From Nothopassalora personata (taxonomy: Eukaryota; Ascomycota; Dothideomycetes; Mycosphaerellales; Mycosphaerellaceae): a DNA stretch of 64,000 nucleotides. The notes below the pieces were generated by a model. It was not told the DNA's origin. It saw only the letters and a list, made by a program, of their open reading frames with translations, and searched no databases. This document shows, piece after piece, positions 28,704 to 37,491 of the stretch; positions within the stretch are counted from its first letter, which is position 1, and every line of letters begins with the position of its first letter. Both the position numbers and the translations under genes were made by a program. The stretch is from assembly GCA_033816765.1 (NCBI GenBank), contig CM066293.1, forward strand, positions 4,154,001-4,218,000, read 5' to 3'.

Positions 28704-31372
28704 AAAACGTCGCAAGATGCTTCCTATCTGCAATCAGAAGTGACGGTGCAAGGGAGATTCTCGCCTTGCTGAAGCAGTGGGAGAAGGAGTTTGGCATCCA
28801 GATGGACACGACCGATGCCTACAACTCACTTCAGAATGGTCCTGTGGAGAGATCAATTCAAGCCTCTGAGAACACAGTGAGAGCAATGCTGGAAGACTCA
28901 AACATGCCAGTCGAATTCTGGCCAGAAGCCCTCCTTGCTCAAACTGTGGTGAGAAACAGGCTCCCAAATGGACCCATTGTAGATGGTATCGCTCTTTCGC
29001 CGGAAGAAGCCTTCACTGGCCAGGTACCATCTGTTGACCATTTGAGAGTCTGGGGATGCAAAGCAGTGGTCTATGTAGACCCGAGGTCCCATCCTCAAGG
29101 CTTGAGAAGAGACAAGCTGATGAATAGGGGCAAAGAAGCTGTGTTCGTGGGCTACAATGAGAACACCACGAAGCAATGGCTGTTCTGGGAGCCTGACATG
29201 CGAGCTATCAAGGCCCACAGCCAGGTCGACTGGTTCGAGAATGAGAAGGGGGGTGATATGGATCTTGGCATCACCTTCACCAACCAGTCGAACAAAGCGC
29301 CGCAGCGTGTTCCTGTTGGACGACCTGGTCGACCCGGTCGCCCAATTGGGATGTCACCCGCGGGTGACATCTCACCGGGACAAAGTTCGACCGGGGCCGG
29401 CGCCGCAGGAATCCCCAATTCATCAAAACCACCACCACAGCCAGCAAAGCCGCTGTTTGTACAACTTCCCCCACCTCCAAAAGACATGGGAGAATACCAG
29501 AAGATTGGAGACGAGGGGACTCCAGGAGAAAACGAGGAAGATCCCATTCAGGAGGACCAGCCTCAACAGCCATCCCAACTTGCAGGCAACAAGAGGTCAA
29601 GGGGGGATGGAGATGATGGCTCTGCTGAGCATGAAGCCAAGCATCACAGGGCATTGATTGCCCAGATGTTTCATCTTGATCCAACCATGAGCTGGGTTGA
29701 GGAAATCCTGAATGACGTGGAAGAGTATGCATTTGCTGCTGTTGGGCAGGCCATAGCCTACCAGCAGGAAGTGCCAATCCCAAAGTCCTATAAGGAGGCA
29801 GTGGGAGACCCCAATTGGGGACATATGTGGAAAGAGGCAATCCAGAAAGAACTTATTGCCTTGGAAAGCAACAACACCTTGGAACCAGTTGTACCGCCAA
29901 AGGGTGCCAACCTGGTTACATCCAAGTGGGTCTTTGATGTGAAAAGGATGATCAGTGGAGCCATAGAGAAGTTCAAGGCAAGACTGGTTGCAAGAGGATT
30001 TTCACAGAAATATGGTGTTGACTTCGAAGAGACCTTTGCGCCTACTGTCAGGCATGATACCCTCAGGGTGTTCATGGCTGTAGTGTGCGAGAAGGATCTC
30101 GAGATGCACCAGGTGGATGTGAACAATGCTTTCACCGAGAGCAGTCTTCTTGAAGACATCTACATGATCCCACCCCTAGGTGTTGAGGTTCCCCCGAACA
30201 TGGTCTTCAAGGTCTTACGCAGCCTTTACGGACTCAAACAAGCAGCCAGAGACTGGAACAAACTCTGTGTTGCCAAGCTGGAACAGATTGGATTCACCCA
30301 GTCCCAGGTGGATCCATGCCTACTCATTCACAAAGGGAGAGACATCATGATTCTCACCCATGTGGATGACATCCCTATTGCAGCTCCGAAGCTGTCAGAT
30401 ATTCAGTGGTTCAAGGCTGAATTTGGACGCGTGTTCAAGATCAAAGATCTTGGGGAACCTGAGAAGATCCTCGGAATGAGGATCACGAGAGATAGGTCCC
30501 AAGGAACTCTCAAGCTCGATCAGGGACACTATGTTCAAACCAACCTTGCCAAGATGAATATGGCTAGAGAGAAGGCTACACCAACCCACTCACCCATGGA
30601 TAGCTACGAAGACTTGAAACCTACGGCTACAATGGATGAGAGGTGCAACAAGCAGGATTACCAGAGCTACAATGGTACCTGGATGTGGCCAATGACAATG
30701 ACAAGACCGGACCTTGCTTTCCCCCTTGGAAGAATCAGCTCATATGTGGCCGACCCGTCAAAGCAACACATGAGAGCTTTGAAGAAACTCTCCCGCTATC
30801 TCAGATCATACCCTGATCTTGGATTGATGTTCAAGCGCGGTGGAGGTGTTCTCCAGGGGTACTCAGACTCTGACTATGCTATGGACAAAGCAGACAGAGT
30901 CTCAATCCTTGGGCATGTGTGGCTCCTCTGCGGATCCCCTGTGTCCTGGATGAGTAAGAAGCAGAAGTCTGTTGCAACATCAACAATGGAGGCTGAGTTC
31001 ATGGCCATGAACGCAGCCGCAAAGCAGTCGCAGTTCCTTGCTGCAGTCCTCCGAGAAATGAGGTGTCCAGAGCTTGTTGGAGAATGTTCTTTCCAGCCAA
31101 GCGTCAAGGCATGCAAGAGTACTGCTGACGAGCTGAGACCAGTGAAGCTCATGGGCGACAACCAAGCAGCTTTGACCCTTGTCAAAGATGCCCATGTGCA
31201 CGAGAGGTCAAAGCACATTGATGTTGCATACAACTACGTCAGACATCTCTGGTGGCAGAAGAAGATTGCAGTGGAGTACTGCCATACAAAGAACATGGTT
31301 GCTGATGGGTTAACCAAACCCCTTAGTGGCCAGCAGTTTCAAAACTTTGTGAGGCAGCTCCAGCTTGCATAA
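28694..31372 (+). pseudogene. pol: Copia integrase remainder, RT and RNase H (out of frame with gag)
   Basis: The open frame is 892 codons but is shifted by one base relative to the upstream ORF and lacks the first part of the integrase core. It begins near VARCFLSAIRSDGAREI (second catalytic Asp). The Glu region NSLQNGPVERSIQ follows, then the Copia RT (KWVFDVKRM, KARLVARGFSQKYGVDF, HQVDVNNAF, active site THVDDIPIA) and RNase H (GYSDSDYA, STMEAEFMAM, KHIDVAYNYVRHL). The RT and RNase H halves look intact. The missing integrase piece is of the order of 100-plus codons by comparison with family layout. Confidence 0.88.
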
Positions 31373-31406
31373 GGGATTGTTGGAGACCTTCTGACCTGAG
31401 TGGGAG

Positions 31407-31672
31407 TGTTGAGAATATGCAGGTCATCGGGTTAAAGAGGTTGGGGTCTACCGGACCCCAACATGTGGTTGCCCCGCAACAGGATTACGTGGCTGGGTGA
31501 CATGGCTGGATCAGGGGTATAAGACTCATCCGAACAGATGAGTCTGCCTCTTATCCTTTACATCCACATCCGCGATACTTGTTCATAGAGACACGCTATC
31601 CCATTGGGTCCTTCTTCGTCCTAAGGCAAGATTCCATCTTCCAGTGGCTGCGCAACTCGTACCTGTTTAACA
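31407..31672 (+). repeat. Copia 3' LTR
   Basis: 266 bp, the same sequence as the 5' LTR, followed by the target duplication GTTAT. Confidence 0.95.
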
Positions 31673-32650
31673 GTTATAGTTAATAGACTTACGAAATACG
31701 CACACTTCATTCCTGCATTAGAAACGTACAATGTAGAGTAGCTCGGATACCTCGTACTAGATAGACTTATCCGATACTACGGATTCCCTTAAGCGTTTAT
31801 AACGGATAGAGATAAGCTATTCACATTAAACTACTAGAAGACGCTTATAGGAACGATCGGAATTAAACATAAGCTGTTAATAGCATATCATCCGGAGATA
31901 GACGGACAAACCAAAAGGATGAATTAAACGCTAGAATAATACCTACGACACTACATTAACTATGCATAAGACAACTGGGTTTCATTACTGCCAATGGCGC
32001 AGATTGCACTAAACAACCACAAATCGGAGACAACTTCAACGACGCCATTTTATGCAAACTTTAGTAAAGATCCTAACCTATTCGGAACACCTAGATCCTA
32101 TTTATAGGCCGAGAGAGCAATCGTAACGACGGATACTCTTAAGGAAGTACATAAAGAAACACGTAAGGCGATCGAAGATACACAACGAAAACTGTCTTAA
32201 TAACGGCAGGACACGAGAAAAATGGCACCTCTACTAAAAGAGGGGGATAAGGTCTATCTCCTTACAAAAAATTTAAGAACAAGAAGATAGACTAAGAAAC
32301 TAGATTACGTTAAAGTCGGACCATTTTTAATCGACAAAGTCGTAGGACTAGTTAACTATCGACTACGACTACTACCTAACGCAAAAATCCACCTAGTCTT
32401 CTATATCTCTAAGCTAGAACCCGTAGACGCTAGAACACCTTGCTAAGAGAGCTTCCATTTCGAGCCGGAAGTAGAAAACGAATTTAAAGTCGAAAAAATC
32501 CTAGATAAAAAGGGTTAGCGATACCTTATTAAATGGAAGGGATACGACGAATTAGAAAATACCTAGGAACTAAAAGAAAACCTACGAAACTGTTAGCAGA
32601 AGATTCGGGAGTATCAAAACGGCGCTTACTTAGAAGTAACTACACTATAA
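31673..32650 (+). pseudogene. Gypsy-2 pol, second part (INT core and chromodomain), RIP-decayed
   Basis: It continues the integrase interrupted at 26339: RLTKYAHFIPALETYN, AFITDRDKLFT (second Asp), and HPEIDGQTKRMN, where the catalytic Glu position reads Lys (E to K). GPFLIDKVVG and a chromodomain (VEKILDKKG, RYLIKWKGYDELENT) follow. The frame ends at the TAA near 32648-32650. Stops elsewhere are Trp/Gln type. Confidence 0.85.
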
Positions 32651-32677
32651 GACATAGTAACTTCTAAGCAAACGGAC

Positions 32678-32750
32678 GACTGGAGTAGGAATCGAACCCA
32701 GGGCCTTAAGAGTGTAGACAGCTTACGCTCTACTACTAAGCTACCTAGCC
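32678..32750 (-). other. tRNA-like sequence (degenerate), 73 nt
   Basis: On the minus strand, TAGCTTAGTAGTAGAGC resembles an A box and GGTTCGATTCC is a perfect B box. GGCTAGG and TCCAGTC at the ends can form an acceptor stem with wobbles, and the D stem pairs. The length is right for a tRNA. The anticodon stem is poor and no anticodon can be fixed, probably because of RIP. It lies between the end of Gypsy-2 pol and its antisense gene. It may be a captured tRNA gene, a tRNA-derived repeat, or chance. Confidence 0.4.
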
Positions 32751-32805
32751 GATTAATAAGAACAGGGACACAACTTACAAATAAATACCCTTACGAAGGA
32801 GACGG

Positions 32806-33768
32806 CTAAGCTACCGACGGCACCGTCTCGCTAGAAGGAGAAAGCTAGAAGTCGTCCGGAAGACCTTCGACAGTACTCTAGGTCTAAGGAGACAAGGATA
32901 GATTAGGAGTACTAGGATCCGCGTCTACTATAGCGTACTCCTACGCCCCTAGATCCTCGTCTAGTAACAACCGATCTTCTAACGAACGACCCTCCGCAAC
33001 CTTCTAATTAACCGCATCTAATTGCTTACGAAGGCGCATTTCCTTTGCATGCGCTTCTATTAAGGCATCCTGCCTTTTACTAAGAATCCTCTTCGCGGTA
33101 TCTAGTTCCTATAACAATTTCTTCCGCTAAAGCGATAAGCGCTTTGTTATTGTCTCGTTCCAGGGCTAGTCTCAAAAGAGAGATAAGTCAAGTCACGTGG
33201 CGGTATTATTCTTTGGAGAGGCTGAAGCAAGCTGAGCGAAGATAAATGATAGGAATAAGAGTTGTATTCCAATCAGTGAGATAGTAACATGAGTTGAACG
33301 CATCAGAACCATAAGGGTTTCTAGCGTTCCTAAATACAAAGGAGATAGAGCGTTTGCTCTCCGTGCTCTCCATGCTCTCCATGCTCTCTCGAGATCACCG
33401 AGATCAACGAGATCAAGGAGATCACTTCAGTTGCTCTCTCGGTTCCTTGGTTTTATTCCTGCGGGTGAGAGAGCACTTCTCGGGCGGAAGCGCCCACCAA
33501 TTGTGGAGGTCTGATTGGTTAGCTTCCTTCAGCCCCAGATCAGAACCGTAACACGCTTCTACTCGCCCTCGGTTACCCTCGCATTGCAACTCTTTAGATT
33601 CCGCTACTAGCACTCGGAACAGCGACTAGATGAGATGTACACCTTACACACACGGCCCTCCTTTTAATAAGAATTATACGGACGCATCGCGGTATCGCCG
33701 TTACGAAAGATCTGCTAGGCTTTCTTCTTACGGCGAGCGGTAGATTTAGATTGGGAGGAAAAAGACAT
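32806..33768 (-). pseudogene. Antisense accessory gene of Gypsy-2, RIP-decayed and split by a solo LTR
   Basis: On the minus strand an ATG at 33768 opens a frame reading a basic Ser-rich start (MSFSSQSKSTARRKKKA), then a Cys motif: CKVYISSSRCSEC with a further Cys eight residues later. After the solo LTR (33145-33553) the same frame resumes exactly when one CGCTT copy is disregarded, giving a charged coiled-coil-like part (LDTAKRILSKRQDALIEAHA). It ends with Ser/Pro-rich text near 32806. Stops are all TAG/TAA at Gln/Trp-like sites. The position (between pol and the 3' LTR, opposite strand) equals that of the antisense gene in Gypsy-1. I recall similar short Cys-cluster proteins as frequent unnamed proteins in fungi, but I know no function. 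Confidence 0.65.
33145..33553 (-). repeat. Solo LTR of the Gypsy-2 family, minus orientation
   Basis: 409 bp, inverted relative to the LTRs at 21434 and 33844, with target duplication CGCTT (33140-33144 and 33554-33558). It retains CA/TG where the other two copies have TA, so it is close to the ancestral LTR. It is a clean solo-LTR excision product inserted after most RIP damage. Confidence 0.93.
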
Positions 33769-33843
33769 CGTTGCGAGACACGAAAAGGAAGTACAACATG
33801 ACTTATGAAGCTCTAGGACAGAGCTAGGCTAAAAGGGGGATAG

Positions 33844-34252
33844 TGTTACGGTTCTGATCTAGGGCTAAAGGAAGCTAACTAATTAGACCTCTACAATTGG
33901 TGGGCGCTTCCGCCCGAGAAGTGCTCTCTTACCCGTAGGAATAAAACTAAGGAACCGAGAGAGCAACTAAAGTGATCTCCTTAATCTCGTTAATCTCGGT
34001 GATCTCGAGAGAGCATAGAGAGCATGGAGAGCACGGAGAGCAAACGCTCTATCTCCTTTGTATTTAGGAACGCTAGAAACCCTTATAGTTCTAATGCGTT
34101 CAACTTATGTTACTATCTCACTAATTGGAATACAACTCTTATTCCTATCATTTATCTTCGGTTAGCTTACTTTAGCCTCTCTAAAGAATAATACCGCTAC
34201 GTAACTTAACTTATCTCTCTTTTAAGACTAGCCCTGGAACGAGACAATAACA
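33844..34252 (+). repeat. Gypsy-2 3' LTR (RIP-mutated)
   Basis: 409 bp, ending AATAACA and followed by AACGA. It is less mutated than the 5' LTR. Confidence 0.93.
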
Positions 34253-34257
34253 AACGA

Positions 34258-36150
34258 GAACCTTTCCGTAGAGCTATAGGAATAACTAGTATAGGTAGTA
34301 ATTAGAATGTCGATAATAGGAATGCATCCGGCGTATACGCATTATAGCATAGGCTTAGTAGTAACACGACACGCCTTTCCTCGCCCGGTAGTAGGCGTCC
34401 TTCTCCGAGAAAGTGGAGGAACCTACTACGATAGTAACTGCTATTAATAATGTCTCGCTAAACTAGAGGCAATAGCCTACGATTATACCTCTTATCTACT
34501 GTCTACTTTAGCTTATTATTTGGATTAAATAGCTCTACTTTAGACTCGGTACTAGCCTCGGAACTAGCCTCGGAACTAGCCTCGGACCCTTCGCTTAAAT
34601 CACCCTAGTCCGGTTAGATTATAGCGGCTACACCTATACGAGCTTTCTTACGATGCGAAGGCAATTGATTTTTCTATACGGTCTTACGAGCCTTCTTTTA
34701 TATAGCCGTCTTAGCCTTAGGGTTATTAGTATCTATTATACCCGCTAGATCGATACTATTGCAGTTAAAAGCCTAATACGGTAGATATATTATACTAATG
34801 CTCGTCCGGCCCTCGCTACGACTACTACGGCCGAGTCTCTACTAAATGTCGCCGACATCTATACCGATAGGGAACTTCTAACACATAACGATCTCGACAT
34901 CCGGAATGTTAACGCCTATGCCTAATAAAGTGGTAGTAACGATAACCCTAATCCGAGAGTTCTCCTTTTTAAACTCGTTATATTAGAAGTTCTTATCCTA
35001 TTCGGCAGTAACTAACGTAAAGGTCTATACGACATCGGCTATATAGTAACCGACACCTACGCGCTTACGATAATATCGATCTTACGGTAGCGCATCCGCG
35101 GTTAGTCGGATTAAGGCTTCGGTAATAAAGGTCGTAGTAGTAGCGATGGTACTAATACTATCGATGAAAACGATAGCCTTATAGATTCGATTAGGTGTCG
35201 CTTTACCGTCTATTATAGTATACTATAACAAGAACCTAAGTTAATGCTACTAGTTAAGTTTACCCTTTAGAATCTATCGTAAGTAGATAGCTATATCTAT
35301 ACGATTAATAGACGTTCGAATCACCTCGGTCTAGAATGGTAATAGACTAAGACACCGAAATCTAGCGTTCTAGAGAACATCCTCTTCCGTAGCCTTATCG
35401 AGTGTAGTAGAGTAGGTAAACTAATACACCTCTCGCGGTAGCTAGTCTCGTAGCTAGCCTAGTATCGCGAAGACCGGTCTAAAATCCTTCTACTACCGAA
35501 TAGTGTAGCATTCATCGATTACAACGAGTCTAATGCGCGAGGCAAATCTCGAGTCCTTTAGTAACTTCCGAAAAGATGCGGACGAGGCTTACTTAGGTCT
35601 AAGCAGTACATAAGTGTATTAGCTATCGGCTATCTTCTATAACATCATTCGGTCCTCCGACTTAGTACCCTCTACTATTAAGATAGGACGCGTACTACTA
35701 CTAAGCTAACGAATGTTACGTAACTACTTATCTCTAAGCTTAACTAACGGTACGATTTAAATAGTGATGCGATCTATAAGAACACTATACGCATAAAATA
35801 TTATGCTCTTACTAAACCCGGTCCGTACAATTAATAGGGTATCTCTACTACTAAAAATTAGACGCCGTAGTACGTGGACCTACTAGTAGTATAGCTCGAA
35901 TCTATATAAGTTGTATAGACACTAATAGATAACACGCTACTAGATGTTTATATAGCGCACGTCTCGAGCTTCATCTATAGCCTCCTTTAGACGCTCTCGG
36001 GGATAACGATATTAAATAGCATCGAGACGAGAGGCTAAGGATGTCGTCGTATCTAGCGTATACGGCTTTAGATGTTTCGCCTTCGCCCGCTTACCTCTCC
36101 TATCGGCTTTTCTAGACGACGTATTCGCTACTAAAGGTATGTTCGAAGCG
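34258..36150 (-). pseudogene. RecQ-type DEAH-box helicase pseudogene, catalytic part
   Basis: A single minus-strand frame holds all core motifs in register. RTGFSKSIIF (Walker A, original Gly apparently mutated) lies at about 35804-35826. VIDECY (motif II, DECH-type) lies at about 35503-35520. IRTSINRIDIAIYL-like text follows near 35300. GDI--RLGRSSR (motif VI, QRxGRxxR type) lies at about 34800-34860. Stops are TAG/TAA at Gln/Trp-like positions only. The C-terminal basic region (KKARKTVxKN) and a repeated EASSEASS stretch come next, and the frame then runs into the Gypsy-2 target site. This resembles fungal RecQ-like and telomere-linked helicases. Its start is near 36150 but is not fixed. 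It is clearly inactive. Confidence 0.78.
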
Positions 36151-36882
36151 TACTAAAGCGTACTAAAGCGTGTAGATCGGTGCTAGCCCGTAAAAAGGGT
36201 GTCGTTAAGAAGCGAGCGTAGAGATCCGTTAAGCTACTAAGACTACTACGCGTACCGCCTACTACTATAGATAACGCGGTATACGGCACCTAGCGCTACC
36301 CTCTCATTAGCTAAACCGTGCGAAACGGTACTAACCCGTTAAGACCCGTGTAAATAGGGGTAAATAGAGTGTTTAAAACACTACGTAAACTACGCTCTTA
36401 TTACGTACTAATGTTCTACTATAGCGACATAACTACACTAGCACGACTACGAAGCGTACGATTAACTAGGAAGGTATACGTATAGCATACGGTACGATAG
36501 ACAATTGCGCGCTATGTAATAGACTTAATAGTTGTATATCTACCTAGCTTCGCGTCTTAGCGCGCCTACCGAACACAATGTACTACCTTTAATATTAACA
36601 ACTCTTACTTATTTAGCCTAAGGAATCGAATGGGGGTAGTGGTATACTCGTAAGAGGCGTTAGTAGCTCGCTAGCTAATATTGGTTTAAACTGTATAAAG
36701 TTGGTTTTACATTCGAGGATGTACTTCGTACATAACGCGCTATCGGATCGTTACGTTCTCGACGCCGTCGTAATCTCTACTATCGGCGCTATTATTTAAA
36801 TCTGTAGGAGCTCGGCCGGGCGTAGTAATCGGTTACTATCGCGTACTGAAATATGGTGGTGGTGCTACATAGCTTTAAGCTG
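36151..36882. other. RIP-mutated spacer upstream of the helicase
   Basis: I see no gene. One CATTAGCTAAACCGTGCGAA-type motif lies near 36306, a relative of the motifs at 6.7-8.3 kb. The RIP-type composition ends at the right border arm. Confidence 0.5.
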
Positions 36883-37045
36883 CACTAAAACAAGCCCTAT
36901 TCGATCTTAGACGCTTCGCTAAGGCTCGCTGCTGCGGAATCACCCGATTGGCTGAACGGTGCTGAACCGTGCTAACCCGTGATGATCGGAGCTAAACGGT
37001 GCCGAGCCGAGAAAGAAGCGACTGAGCTTGCTGAGGTAACCAATG
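36883..37045. repeat. Right border repeat of the 35-kb block
   Basis: Its inner part (36883-36980) is the inverted partner of 1562-1658. The stretch 36911-37045 is also a direct partner of 1343-1460. It contains GATTGGCTGAACGGTGCTGA and GAGCTAAACGGTGCCGAGCC. It is not RIP-mutated. Confidence 0.6.
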
Positions 37046-37491
37046 AGTACGTGACTGTGATGAGTCACCTGCAGCCTTCTATCTACTGCACCTTCAGTTC
37101 TAGGCAGATACACTCGTCTTCTTGCAGGAGGAGTTTATACTCACCCAGGACCTGATGGCATGCAGCTGGCGTGAGCCATAATGTGATTGCCCTTCGTGAG
37201 GAGCACTCACAGTGGCTTACGCGATAGCCGATTCAGCGTGCAATGTCAACCGAACAGTCGTCGATTTGGGTGGATAAGATCTCGATATCCGGACAAGAGC
37301 TAGTCATGATACGGGCTGAGCGTGACAAAAGACGGCCGCTGGTTTCGCGGACAAATCCTCCGATGAGTGCTTACACTGTTCTATTTGCAACACTCAGACA
37401 AAGGACTTTGACCGGTATATGAAGAAGTGCATTACAGTACTACCGCGGATCGTGCGAGGATCTGATAGCATGGCGGTACATTTACAACATT
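37046..37491. other. Intergenic, 3' side of the alpha-dioxygenase gene
   Basis: This is normal-composition DNA with no supported ORF. It marks the return to single-copy gene space. Confidence 0.5.

Larger units (their letters stand above)
26340..31672 (+). mobile_element. Ty1/Copia LTR retrotransposon nested in Gypsy-2
   Basis: LTRs of 266 bp (26340-26605 and 31407-31672) begin TGTTGAGAATATGC and end TGTTTAACA and appear identical. The target duplication GTTAT lies at 26335-26339 and 31673-31677. The primer-binding site directly after the 5' LTR is GGTTATGAGCCCGGG, and a purine tract GAGTGGGAG precedes the 3' LTR. The order gag-PR-INT-RT-RH is that of Copia. No RIP is seen, so it inserted after Gypsy-2 was mutated, or RIP had ceased. 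The integrase is internally deleted and frameshifted, so this copy is not autonomous. Confidence 0.95.
21434..34252 (+). mobile_element. Gypsy-2: RIP-decayed Ty3/Gypsy retrotransposon with nested insertions
   Basis: LTRs of 409 bp at 21434-21842 and 33844-34252 run from TGTTACGG to AATAACA (the left one mutated to AATAATA). They are flanked by the target duplication AACGA (21429-21433 and 34253-34257). A polypurine tract AAAAGGGGGA lies at 33831-33840. Inside are decayed gag, protease, RT, RNase H, integrase and chromodomain, all on the plus strand. A Copia element (26340-31672) sits within the integrase, and a solo LTR of the same family (33145-33553) near the 3' end. It is itself inserted in the helicase pseudogene. 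Nearly all damage is CA-to-TA or TG-to-TA. Confidence 0.95.
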
